Positions 11,125 through 19,456 of a stretch of 64,000 bases of DNA are shown here, piece after piece. The notes beneath the pieces were generated by a model that saw only the letters and a list, made by a program, of their open reading frames with translations, was not told the origin of the DNA and did not search any database. The stretch lies in contig CAJNDS010002757.1 in NCBI GenBank assembly GCA_905221605.1, positions 490,001 to 554,000 of the forward strand, read 5' to 3'. This DNA is from Symbiodinium natans. Its lineage: Eukaryota; Sar; Dinophyceae; Suessiales; Symbiodiniaceae. Every line of letters starts with the position of its first letter. Position 1 is the stretch's first letter. A program made the translations under genes and the position numbers.

Positions 11125-12162
11125 ATGGAGCAAGCCCAGCAGGAGCTGCTGAATCACCCTGCACTATGCCAAGTGCTTTTTAAGAACCTCCCGCACCTCG
11201 CTGCCTCCTCCATGGCTACACGGGCATTTGGCCCAGAAGAACGTTCAACATCCCGAGAACTGGTTCCTGCTCATGATAGAGAAAGACCTCCCAAACAGCG
11301 CCGCCAGGAGAAAGAGTCGGAAAAAGATGAGGAAATGCTGCCGACCCGATTACCTTCAACATCCAGGAAGCCCAGAAGGACGGGATGCCGAAATGGCTCA
11401 AGACAAAGGGCCTCACGCAATGGCGTGCAGCAAACAAAGCAAGAGGCCAAACCAACCGCGGACCTCCTGGCCAGCATCATCCTGGCCCTCTTGAACCACG
11501 AGGATGAACTGACAGCATTGAGATACCACCATGGATGGATCTTCTACGCTACGGTGCACCAGGCGACGAGCGTGGTTCCTTCCTTGGCAAAGATTCAGCA
11601 ACAATGCAAATCTGAAAGACCCCAGGAATCTCCTGGGACGCCCGTTCGTCTTGCATTGTTTGCCGGCCTTCTTCACGAGCTGCACACCAGGGCCCAAAAC
11701 TTCAATCACGTCGCCTATGACAGCACGAACCAGGACAAGGAGGCGGCTCTTATCTCCCTCTCCGGAGCACTCACCTCTCGAGGTAGACATCACACGGATG
11801 AGAACCCCGCCTTCTACTGGAACTACATGCGATGGGACTCCAAAAAGCAGAAGACAGTGATCGATGCCCAACGCCCTCCTCTATCTCCTAAGGTTGTCAC
11901 CACTCACCTGGCAGCGATGCTCAAGCTCGATCAGGACCAGCTCACCAAGTTTAGGCCATCCAGACCGCTGAGGACCAACCTGGCGGATGAAAAGCCGGTC
12001 ATAGCCTTCCTCCTGGAACTGGCCCTGACTATCGGAGAAGACCACGAAGCCATGCATGCCTTCAGGCTTCTGGCAAACAGCTCAATATGGCACTTAGTTG
12101 GAGTCACCATGCGTAGGGAAGGTCTAAGACTCCACAGACGCAAGCCCTCCGCGACCAGCTAG
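11125..12162 (+). CDS. Hypothetical protein, basic N-terminus and helical C-terminal half
   Basis: An uninterrupted 345-codon frame starts at an ATG 55 nt after a copy of the repeated motif and stops 47 nt before the next. Residues ~45-115 are highly basic and charged (PPKQRRQEKESEK, then SRKPRRTGCRNGSRQRASR) and look disordered or nucleic-acid binding. Residues ~120-345 appear mostly helical, with WIFYATV, HELHTRAQNF and FYWNYMRWD stretches. I recognise no family. Position and strand suggest an accessory protein of the retroelement block. The intact reading frame, beside a decayed LINE, suggests either recent acquisition or selection. Confidence 0.6.
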   Translation: MEQAQQELLNHPALCQVLFKNLPHLAASSMATRAFGPEERSTSRELVPAHDRERPPKQRRQEKESEKDEEMLPTRLPSTSRKPRRTGCRNGSRQRASRNGVQQTKQEAKPTADLLASIILALLNHEDELTALRYHHGWIFYATVHQATSVVPSLAKIQQQCKSERPQESPGTPVRLALFAGLLHELHTRAQNFNHVAYDSTNQDKEAALISLSGALTSRGRHHTDENPAFYWNYMRWDSKKQKTVIDAQRPPLSPKVVTTHLAAMLKLDQDQLTKFRPSRPLRTNLADEKPVIAFLLELALTIGEDHEAMHAFRLLANSSIWHLVGVTMRREGLRLHRRKPSATS

Positions 12163-12208
12163 AAGCGCTGCGAACAGGAGGAAATGAAGGCTAATTTTCC
12201 AATTCATC

Positions 12209-12228
12209 CGAGTCGAGGTCTCCTCCTG
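12209..12228 (+). repeat. Punctuation motif copy 5
   Basis: Reads CGAGTCGAGGTCTCCTCCTG, 47 nt after a stop codon. It is followed directly by AG. Confidence 0.8.
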
Positions 12229-12229
12229 A

Positions 12230-12615
12230 GATGTCCAATGCCCTCACCTTACCTCCATCGGGGCGATTTAGTCTCCGACACTCAGCCTCAGCCTACTTCC
12301 TCTTGACTCGTGTAGAGGTCCCCTCCTGAGAGACAGAGGACACTGCTTAGACAGCCCACTTCTCCTTCCTTTTGGACCTTGGCGTGTACAGAACCTGACA
12401 GCAGAATTGCTCCCTTCTCCAACCGAGGCTGTGCTTCTTCGACGTCAACTGTTTGACCTGTGTCGGCCGCACAACAGGCCCTCGAACGCTTTGGCAAGAC
12501 CTAGTACCATCACTGCTAATTTTCATGACTGACCGAAGTTCCAACCTAGTTTTGGCACTAGCCGCTCTGCTCACACTGATTTCCGAGTTGACAGCCTCTC
12601 CACTTCCATCGCGCC
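12230..12615. other. Inter-cistron spacer with a second motif copy
   Basis: Between the ORF ending at 12162 and the Cys/His-rich ORF I see no coding region, only motif copies at 12209 and 12309, 100 bp apart. Confidence 0.45.
12309..12328 (+). repeat. Punctuation motif copy 6
   Basis: Reads CGTGTAGAGGTCCCCTCCTG; centre base C; followed directly by AG. Confidence 0.8.
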
Positions 12616-12878
12616 ATGGCAAACATCCCGGAGGGCACGATTCTCGCCATTGAAAACGCCCGGGCACCTACACTCACACGACGACTAGCCAGGCCAATGC
12701 AGCCCAAGCCCTGGCCAAGGCATCGGCACCTCCGCCTGCCCAACCATCATGCGGTGCCGGCTGTGACCAATGCCACAGTGCCCCGTGCATTCGCCACAAG
12801 CCAGGACATTTATGGCATTGCTGCTTCGCGTGCAGGGACTCCTGGGCGGTGCAACAGGCCCGCTCCAGGTACTGGTAA
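12616..12878 (+). pseudogene. Small Cys/His-rich zinc-binding ORF, one frameshift
   Basis: A good ATG context (CGCCATGG) at 12616 opens MANIPEGTILAIENA. The frame must change near 12660 to reach an Ala/Pro linker and a Cys/His cluster at about 12753-12850: CGAGCDQCHSAPC, then HKPGHLWHCCFACRD. The cluster has eight Cys and four His within ~32 residues, ending with TAA at 12876-12878. This spacing suggests a zinc-binding knuckle or treble-clef fold, though I cannot name the family. A motif copy follows 39 nt after the stop. The frameshift could be mutation or a short missing segment. Confidence 0.45.
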
Positions 12879-12916
12879 ACTTGAGCAGGGCAAGGCTCGA
12901 CATTTTGCGACCAGCA

Positions 12917-12933
12917 AGTGAGGTCTCCTCCTG
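12917..12933 (+). repeat. Punctuation motif copy 7
   Basis: Reads AAGTGAGGTCTCCTCCTG from 12916, 39 nt after the Cys/His-rich ORF. It is followed by CAG. Confidence 0.8.
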
Positions 12934-13600
12934 CAGGTAAAACGCAGCTAAGCCAATTTCACAGCTGCACGCCGTCGCTTGAGCCAGCCGACTTCAGAGA
13001 AAACAGTCTTCCCTATATCCTTGCCAGACATAGGAGCCTCAAATCTTATCTCTTCCTCTACAGCGCCTGCACAGGCTCACTCGTGCCGAGCCAAGCCCTC
13101 AGAAGGTCCTTGCTTTTTCATAGGATAATTAATAAGCTTCATAAAGCTTAACTTCACATTCCGATCAGACTCTGTGCTCAAGATCGTCAATACGACGTCT
13201 CCAGTGCAAGGCATCTAGGACCATGCCTCCGAGGAAAAGACAATCGAAGGCTTCGACCCTGCCTTCGTTCGACCTCGCCTCCAACATTGCACAGAAGCTG
13301 ACAGGCTGCTGCCTTCGAACTATGTCCCCATCTCGCACAAGCGAATGGACGAAATCAGAAACTACCGATGGGAAAAAGGTCTCAGAGCCATATCCAGAAG
13401 CATGATGGCCCGCCAGTCGACAAGGCCCGTCTCGAGCCAAAGACAAGCAGACAAAGAAAGCAAGCGACTAGAAGAGCTGGGAATCAAAAAGCCAGGACTA
13501 ACTGCTGAGGACTTAGCGGCCCTCCCTACCTCGGAAGTCTACAAGAATCTTTCATCGCTCTCCTTGATTTCGGTGGATACTTCCCAGCCGGCCAGCTCCA

Positions 13601-13618
13601 GCGTGAGGTCGCCTCCGA
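13601..13618 (+). repeat. Punctuation motif copy 8 (inside ORF)
   Basis: Reads GCGTGAGGTCGCCTCCGA; centre base G. Translated in frame as SVRSPP. Confidence 0.6.
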
Positions 13619-14471
13619 GGAGCGGACAACGGGAAGCGAAGACAGAACCATCTTCTTCATCTGCAACCAAAGCAGAGGTGGAGAGGATCTCTACGACTGG
13701 GCCATCCAAGGAGCACACGCCACAGCCCTATGCGGGACAGGGTGTGGGCAGAAAAGAAACCTGCAAGGAAGACTCGGACTCGGACATACCACCTTGGGCG
13801 GACTCGAAGAAGTCACGCTCATCCCAGTACACAGGTGCAGGAGTCGGTCAAAAGGAGGCCTCTTAAGGCAGCCGCCCACACCTCCATCTCCTCCCACAAG
13901 AAGATCAGTTCCGGACCAGGGGAATGTGGATGGCATGGCGCGCCTCTCCCCCACAGAAGATCTCAAGGTGGTCAATCTAACGCAAGCAGCTCCTCCTCCG
14001 CGAGAGTTCTTGAACTACCCGGTACATCAAGGAGTGATAATGCTTCCAGCGGCCACAGTTCAAGCTCGCGTGGCCAGCAAAAAGGAACAGGACAAAGGCA
14101 AGTCGGTCATTCACTCCTTCCCCTACTCTTACCCGCAGGAGTCCCTTTGGAACTGGATGTCCATGTGCAGATCCAGAAATCGCAGGAAGAGCAGGTCAGC
14201 ATGACTCTGAAGCTGAATAGAACTGCATCCATGAAGGGCGTCACCCGAGCGGTATACAACTTCAAGGGAGGCGAATTCTACTCTGTCTTCAAACTGTCAG
14301 TGGTCGCCCCCCAAGAGGAGCAAGCCCAAGATGGACTTCAGGCACACGAAGCGGAGCTTGACCTGGCACATGTCTTTCCAGAGATGGTCCCAACGGAGGC
14401 AAACGTTTTTGCCATTCAACTCAGGGTAGCCTCAGCGGTCAATCCCCTGGACTTTCCCAAGTCTCCCACGC

Positions 14472-14490
14472 CGAGTGAGGTCTCCTCCTG
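14472..14490 (+). repeat. Punctuation motif copy 9 (inside ORF)
   Basis: Exact consensus CGAGTGAGGTCTCCTCCTG within an open frame, read as PSEVSSW. Confidence 0.8.
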
Positions 14491-15048
14491 GCGGGGAGAC
14501 TCGGGCCCACCGAAGTACCTTCTTTATCAGCAGGCCTACGGCATAATGGTGGAGAAGGTCCAGCCGCTGGATAATCTTCCAGCCCATTTACGCCCCAGTA
14601 TGGACGAGTGCTACCTGCTGATCCTCCTGGTTCTCAAGTCGGCACTCCTGGGCTACTATGTACGCGATTGTGGATGGGGCAACCTAGGCAGGAGAATCTG
14701 GCCGGAATCAAGCACGGATCTACCTTTCTTCCTTGCTCTTGACACGTCGGCCTGGCACAAACGTACTCCTCCCATTCCTCATCAAGCCACAACTTCTTCA
14801 TCAGATCATGTCCGAGGACTCTTCTCGGCCCTCGAGTACCTCGCAGAGGACAAGCAGGCCATCAAGGCAGCCAAACAAGCTTTCACGTACCATCACCGAC
14901 AGGTCCCTCCTCTTGTACAGCACTTCTTCTCCCTGCTCAGAAATCCAGCAGGGAAAGAGAAAGCAGAGAGAATTTTCAGAGATACATCTCTAGCACTCTC
15001 GGCTGATGTATGGGACGCCTTCACTTAACTTACATTCTACAGGCCTTT

Positions 15049-15067
15049 CGTGTGAGGTCCCCTCCTG
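15049..15067 (+). repeat. Punctuation motif copy 10
   Basis: Reads CGTGTGAGGTCCCCTCCTG, 21 nt after the stop of the large unknown ORF. Confidence 0.82.
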
Positions 15068-15068
15068 A

Positions 15069-15345
15069 AACGGTCGGCCGGGAAGAGCAACCAGTATACG
15101 CACACTCTGTCAGATTCTTGACCCTCGTCAGTGCAGGGACAAAACCAGCTGACCGCTTCTCCCCACGCATAGTCTACTGCCAATTTCAGCTGAGCCAACT
15201 AGTCATGTGCTGCACGTCTTGCACCGCTCAGGCCAAACAAACTCACAGGTTCAGCACTCAGTCAGGGCATCCCCTTTCTTGCGCGCAAAAACTCAGCTGC
15301 TGAAACAACACTCATGAATGTGACTCCAGTCAATTTGACTCATGT
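15069..15345. other. Spacer between two motif copies, no gene seen
   Basis: This 277-nt spacer separates the motif after the unknown ORF from the motif before the phosphatase ORF. No coding character is evident. Confidence 0.4.
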
Positions 15346-15364
15346 CGTGAGAGGTCTCCTCCTG
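15346..15364 (+). repeat. Punctuation motif copy 11 (before phosphatase)
   Basis: Reads CGTGAGAGGTCTCCTCCTG, 46 nt before the phosphatase ATG. It is followed by ACAG. Confidence 0.82.
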
Positions 15365-15410
15365 ACAGCCCCTCCTTATAGGCAAATCGCTCACTCCGTT
15401 CACCTGCGCC

Positions 15411-16235
15411 ATGGATCTCGCTGCTCCTTTTATCCGACTTCGAGGTCCTGATCACAGCGTTTGTCTTGAAAGAAACGGCCTCTTCAGAATGCAGGATCCG
15501 GAGCCACGGTGCAACTTCCAGCCCTCAATCACGGACGACAAAGCCATGGATGATATCCATGCGCAGACCCAGGAAGCCTACTACAATCGAGTGCACTGGA
15601 CGACGCAAGACCACAGATTGGCATCGGAGTGGAGTACCCTCATGGCTGATCACCCAGATCATTCCTTCCCAAACTCAGTTGCCTACTGGCCAAAATGGGA
15701 CTCCACGGTGGTGTTCAGGGATGACTACTGTACGATCTTGCTTGGCACCCAACGCACAGCTCTCGATATTCCTGAACTCAAAGCGCACCAAGTCGACATC
15801 ATCGTGACTCTCAATGCTTCATCGCGCTTCAGGGAGAGCTACGCGACCGACGCTGACTGGCAGTTCATGTACCAAATGGAGGGCATCACCAACTTGCGCT
15901 ATCACCTCTCGGACATGCGCATTTCGCGCACCGATCAAGGCTTTCATGATGTGGTGGCAGATCTCGCCAGGACCTGGATCAGAATGATTGACGAAATTGA
16001 AGCCCAAGAGTGCAGCCGCACAAAACCGATAGTCATCATGTTTCATTGCCTTGCGGGCATCAATCGATCAACTTCTGCCCTATGCGCCTACCTGATTGTC
16101 CGCTATCACCTTACAGCCCAACAAGCGATAGCGATTCTACTTTCAGCGAGGCCTGGCCAACGCTACTGGCAGGAAAGAGACCAGTTCCCTCTCGCGCTTC
16201 ACCTTTGGATGCTTGAACAGAGAGAGGAGAGGTAG
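15411..16235 (+). CDS. Dual-specificity phosphatase-like protein
   Basis: An intact 274-codon frame with a good start context (GCGCCATGG), 46 nt after a motif copy. The C-terminal ~160 residues match the dual-specificity phosphatase fold. The P-loop signature is HCLAGINRSTS, with catalytic Cys at about residue 213 and Arg at 219. A candidate general-acid Asp lies in YHLSDMRIS at about residues 164-172. The helix after the P-loop (ALCAYLIVRYHLTAQQAI) has the usual family pattern. Such enzymes remove phosphate from Ser/Thr/Tyr residues, and some relatives act on RNA 5' ends. Inside a retroelement block the substrate could be host or element proteins, or RNA; the sequence does not decide. The N-terminal ~110 residues carry no motif I know. 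It is the best-preserved enzyme in the block. Confidence 0.78.
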   Translation: MDLAAPFIRLRGPDHSVCLERNGLFRMQDPEPRCNFQPSITDDKAMDDIHAQTQEAYYNRVHWTTQDHRLASEWSTLMADHPDHSFPNSVAYWPKWDSTVVFRDDYCTILLGTQRTALDIPELKAHQVDIIVTLNASSRFRESYATDADWQFMYQMEGITNLRYHLSDMRISRTDQGFHDVVADLARTWIRMIDEIEAQECSRTKPIVIMFHCLAGINRSTSALCAYLIVRYHLTAQQAIAILLSARPGQRYWQERDQFPLALHLWMLEQREER

Positions 16236-16239
16236 TCTG

Positions 16240-16612
16240 CATGCTTCTTCAGGCGTGGAAATGTCAGCTGGTTGAGGCTGGGACAGATATCCCGATGTAG
16301 AGTGATGACTTGGATAGACCTGAGCGAGAGCCGGGATTAGGGAAGGGGACGGCTCTGTCAATAAAATGAGGGATGCTGAAGTGTTAATTTGAGGAGAGCG
16401 CTCGTTTTCCTCAGAAGGCTCTCTGTGTCAGTGCCGTATGTTTGAATCAGTGTCCGACAGGAGGGGACCTCACTCGTCAAACTCATCCATGTCCTGAAGG
16501 TCGTCGTCAGGTCTGGCTCTGAAGGAGTCGCCGCAGGCCAGACATAGATACCCCAGAACAGACTTCTTGCATTCTCTGGAGAGCCACTCAAGTTATTGCC
16601 AATAGCGGGCAC
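16240..16612 (-). other. Segment carrying the motif in reverse orientation
   Basis: Between the phosphatase stop and the next plus-strand motif, the repeated motif occurs on the minus strand (16458-16477). The minus strand is also open from 16612 to 16358 and reads through the motif as SEVPS. No other copy in the block is inverted. A small inversion, or an inverted insertion of related sequence, would explain this. Confidence 0.4.
16458..16477 (-). repeat. Punctuation motif copy 12 (inverted)
   Basis: The minus strand reads ACGAGTGAGGTCCCCTCCTG; the only inverted copy. Confidence 0.82.
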
Positions 16613-16616
16613 CGAA

Positions 16617-16640
16617 CGAGTGAGGTCCCCTCCCCTCCTG
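16617..16640 (+). repeat. Punctuation motif copy 13 (expanded)
   Basis: CGAGTGAGGTCCCCTCC followed by an extra CCTCCTG, as if the 3' arm had been duplicated. It lies 20 nt before an ATG. Confidence 0.78.
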
Positions 16641-16659
16641 TTCCACTGCTAAATAGGCC

Positions 16660-17386
16660 ATGTCGACTCAGGAGGACAGCCGACAACATCGAGAAGCCCG
16701 ACATAGGGAAGACAAACCCTCCAAACGAAGACACCCTCATGGAAAAAGGCATCAGTCGGCGGATGCAGACTCGCGACCGATCACAGAGGCTGACCTGGAC
16801 TCCGAGGCTTCTTCTCTCCAAGATGATGACGACTTGGTAGAATCCCTGTCAAGGAGCTCCTCGCGACGGACAGCCTCTTCCCGGAAACCAGTCAGCCCAG
16901 CTGACTCCAGGAGGTCCGCCTCCTCCTACCCCCATTACAACCAAGGCACCCTCGCCAGCAAACCTAGCTCAGTCTGCACCCAAAGCCACCCAGCAGGCCT
17001 ACCAACCAGCGGGTCCTCCTCCCCTGACTCCGGTAAACCAGCCGGCTTTGTCAGGTCAGAGTCCCCCTTGCACGGAGGCACCCCGGGCTCCCAGGGCCTC
17101 GGCCCGCCCCTCCTCGACAAGTCGCACTTCAACGTCGGGGGCCTCGATGTCTCCCCACACCACAGATCAACCTCGCTCAGCGCAGGACGCAGCTATGCTG
17201 GTGGGCACATGGATTATTACTCCAGGGCCGATTGTCTCCTTGGCTCCCAATCCGTTTAGTCCATGGACCCCTCCAGCGCACACCTCAGCATTATCGGCCA
17301 CCGGCAACCCACTGCCACCGGGCACAGTCCAGACCTGGATAATCACTGAAGGTCCACTCGTCCCACGACGCGATCCACAGGCGTGA
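16660..17386 (+). pseudogene. Ser/Pro-rich disordered ORF, one frame change
   Basis: The ATG at 16660 follows a motif copy by 20 nt. The first frame encodes a highly charged then Ser-rich region (SLSRSSSRRTASSRKPVSP). A likely shift near 16960-17040 leads to a second frame with Pro/Gln-rich sequence. That frame ends in two similar segments, GTWIITPGPIVSLAPNPF and QTWIITEGPLVPRRDP, and stops at 17386. The composition resembles a gag-like or scaffold tail rather than an enzyme. No family was recognised. A motif copy follows 38 nt after the stop. Confidence 0.4.
16909..16927 (+). repeat. Punctuation motif copy 14 (degenerate)
   Basis: Reads AGGAGGTCCGCCTCCTCCT; the loop is one base longer than in other copies. 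Confidence 0.45.
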
Positions 17387-17423
17387 GACATTGCATAGAG
17401 TTCTCAATTTTGGCACTCCCCAA

Positions 17424-17441
17424 AGAGTGAGGTCTCCTCCT
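17424..17441 (+). repeat. Punctuation motif copy 15
   Basis: Reads AGAGTGAGGTCTCCTCCT, 38 nt after a stop codon. It is followed by ACGAG. Confidence 0.8.
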
Positions 17442-17750
17442 ACGAGGGAGTGCATACACCACTGATTTCACCTGCTCACCTCAGCACTGCCTCGGTGACA
17501 AAATTCAACTGGGCTTTTCCCAATAATGATGCTTCGACTACCCCTTGAAGTGCACACAGTAATACCTCATGCTCTGCACTCCGGGCAGCCAAGGTGGGAT
17601 GGTCGGCCAACAACAACGCCAGCCCCTTATTCTCTCAGAATTGCGCCCTGCAGCATGTGCTGCTGAAGCACTTCTTAATAGCTGCAAGTAAACAGGCACC
17701 GGAAGCTGAACATCCATCTTCTTTCTTTCCTTCAGGCTCAAAGGCAGAAT

Positions 17751-17767
17751 AGAGAGGTCTCCTCCTG
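17751..17767 (+). repeat. Punctuation motif copy 16
   Basis: Reads AGAGAGGTCTCCTCCTG, 31 nt before the ATG of the 380-codon ORF. Confidence 0.78.
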
Positions 17768-17797
17768 CTGCCCAGCCCAATTTTTAAAGCCCGCACA

Positions 17798-18940
17798 ATG
17801 ATGCATACACGCCCTGCGCTGCCACTACAGCCAGACTCGTCGACTATGCCGATGAAGTCAAAGCTCGTTGCGCTGAATTTTTTCTGCAAGGCAATGCTAC
17901 ACACAGGCAGGCGCACCCAAGATCCGGATGCAAACCTCTACATTTCGGATGACGCTAGAGCTCTAGCTCGTCGGGAGAATTGTGCGCTGGCACCCACTCT
18001 CAGACTGGCAGCGCGCAGTTACAACTGGATTCGAATTCTCTCTCAATCAGCACAGCCGAATCTTCCGCTGCTGGCAGAGGCCGAGATGGCATCCCTAGCA
18101 TCACCTACCGAAACTCCTCCTCATTTGAAGCACTATGAGGCAGAACGTAGCTCCCTTACCTTGCAGATGATACTGGAAACAGTGCACATCTACACTGAAG
18201 AGGAAGTCATGGAGCCGGACGACTTCAAGCTAGCGGCCCTTATCATCTCCCAGACCCTGTACAACCTGGGAATGGGTAGGCAAACGGTAAGGGACATTGT
18301 CAACGGCGCGGCCCAGCATCTGCGTTGGATTTTTCCCAGCAAATCTACCAGAGTCCTGAACGGCATTCACCTTTGCCTCTTCCCTTCGGATATCTCACCG
18401 TGGCCGCGCGAGGAAGACACCAATCCATATGCTCGACTACAAGACGAACATGCTCTGGGCATCCTTGACGCTGAAATTCACATGCTTAAGCGAGCGTCCA
18501 CGATTTACCGGACAACAGTCATGGTAGACTTCATGGTCGCCAAAACAAAAGAAGAACGAATACCAGACGACATCTGCCCCAGTGAACCTTGGGATGTTAT
18601 GCGCCAAGACCAAGCCTTGGCACTTCTCTTCTATGCTGAACACTTGACGGCACTCTACGACCTCTTGCCCAACAACGCCTACCAGACGATGAGGGCCAAC
18701 CTAACTCTGGGCAGAGCCTGGCTGTTACGATCCATCACCGACGCTGAGTTGATTTCACTTGAAGCATTATGGCACAACACCACAGTACCAGAAAGTTTTG
18801 CTAAATTTCATCTTGCCCTTCAACTCAAAGGGAAAATAGCGGTTCATCTTCCAGAAGATCCTAGGGCACAGGACAGACTACTTGCCATTCTCTCTTCTCT
18901 GGAGATAAAGTCCTGGACCAGTCGTTCCCCTGGATTCTAG
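17798..18940 (+). CDS. Hypothetical helical protein of the retroelement block
   Basis: An intact 380-codon frame starts at an ATG 31 nt after a motif copy. The protein looks globular and mostly alpha-helical (for example QMILETVHIYTEEEVMEPDD and LALLFYAEHLTALYDLLP), with no Cys/His cluster, signal peptide or membrane segment. I do not recognise the family. With the 11125-12162 and phosphatase ORFs it is one of three downstream cistrons still fully open, which argues against random decay of the block. Motif copies flank it on both sides (17751 and 19035). Confidence 0.6.
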   Translation: MMHTRPALPLQPDSSTMPMKSKLVALNFFCKAMLHTGRRTQDPDANLYISDDARALARRENCALAPTLRLAARSYNWIRILSQSAQPNLPLLAEAEMASLASPTETPPHLKHYEAERSSLTLQMILETVHIYTEEEVMEPDDFKLAALIISQTLYNLGMGRQTVRDIVNGAAQHLRWIFPSKSTRVLNGIHLCLFPSDISPWPREEDTNPYARLQDEHALGILDAEIHMLKRASTIYRTTVMVDFMVAKTKEERIPDDICPSEPWDVMRQDQALALLFYAEHLTALYDLLPNNAYQTMRANLTLGRAWLLRSITDAELISLEALWHNTTVPESFAKFHLALQLKGKIAVHLPEDPRAQDRLLAILSSLEIKSWTSRSPGF

Positions 18941-19034
18941 CCTTCAAAATGCTTACGCCTGAGAGGAGGATGGTGTTCAGACATGCTATACTTACGGCAG
19001 CGGGCCTCTCGGCTACAGCGCCAATTTCACCGAC

Positions 19035-19053
19035 CGAGTGAGGTCCCCTCCTG
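19035..19053 (+). repeat. Punctuation motif copy 17
   Basis: Reads CGAGTGAGGTCCCCTCCTG, about 95 nt after the stop of the 380-codon ORF. Confidence 0.82.
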
Positions 19054-19356
19054 GTCATTCACCTAACTTACCTCTTCCGAGCAAAAGGACCAACGACACT
19101 TACTGCGGCTTTGCGAGAGACAAAGGAAAACTCATAGTCCCACCTGTTTCCATCCTTGTCTCACAAGTACGTCTTGACAAGCTCAGCCCTCTCTGTACCA
19201 TGTTCTCAGGTCTCCTGCAGAAAGAGTTAACACATTATGCAATGCCAACGCCTCAGCTCTGCCGAATTAAAGCGCTTCAACACTGAAGGCTGCAGTCAAC
19301 TGCCCTGTTAGATGCTCTCCATAGCTTGGCTCAACTTACCGAAAGCCAACTGACCA

Positions 19357-19373
19357 CGTGAGGTCGCCTCCCG
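19357..19373 (+). repeat. Punctuation motif copy 18 (last)
   Basis: Reads CGTGAGGTCGCCTCCCG; centre base G. Last copy before the C-rich satellite. Confidence 0.65.
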
Positions 19374-19456
19374 ATCAACAAACTGGCCATGCCGTCACTA
19401 TCTCGCAAGGTTCTGCTCAAAATTCTTATGGAGTCGCTTTACGTGCCAACCGAGGA

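Larger units (their letters stand above)
13223..15028 (+). pseudogene. Large unknown ORF with several frame changes
   Basis: Coding character runs from an ATG at 13223 (MPPRKRQSKAS) to the stop at 15028, but in more than one frame. The frame entered near 13310 reads to 13866 with Ser/Thr/charged low-complexity sequence and the paired motifs YAGQGVGRKE and YTGAGVGQKE. A third frame near 13890-14150 reads VNLTQAAPPPREFLNYPV. The last frame, from about 14150, reads MTLKLNRTASMKGVTRAV and continues as a structured ~280-residue domain. That domain holds CYLLILLVLKSALLGYYV, then RDCGWGNLGRR, then FFLALDTSAW. The RDCGWGN segment followed by LD faintly recalls a degenerate kinase-like catalytic loop, which is speculation. 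Two motif copies (13601 and 14472) lie inside the coding part in different frames. Confidence 0.45.
5960..19450 (+). mobile_element. Composite LINE-type retroelement block with multiple downstream ORFs
   Basis: All clear coding units here are on the plus strand: endonuclease, reverse transcriptase, zinc fingers, USP-like protease, then unknown, Cys/His-rich, unknown, phosphatase, disordered and helical ORFs. A short repeated motif with core GAGG-TCN-CCTC occurs 18 times between 6718 and 19373 and was not noticed outside. The block starts just after a microsatellite and ends at a CTTAAG-C satellite. It may be one very large multi-ORF element, or a LINE next to cassettes that share a punctuation or target sequence. 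Frameshifts in several units show this copy is at least partly decayed. The outer boundaries are estimates; no flanking duplication or 3' tail was identified. Confidence 0.55.
18941..19456. other. Right end of the retroelement block
   Basis: Two motif copies (19035 and 19357, 322 bp apart) are followed by about 80 bp of unique sequence and then the CTTAAG-C satellite. No ORF of note lies between the copies. Confidence 0.4.

Noticed and set aside
11413-11871. 152-codon minus-strand open frame
   Set aside because: Antisense to the intact 345-codon ORF and without motifs.
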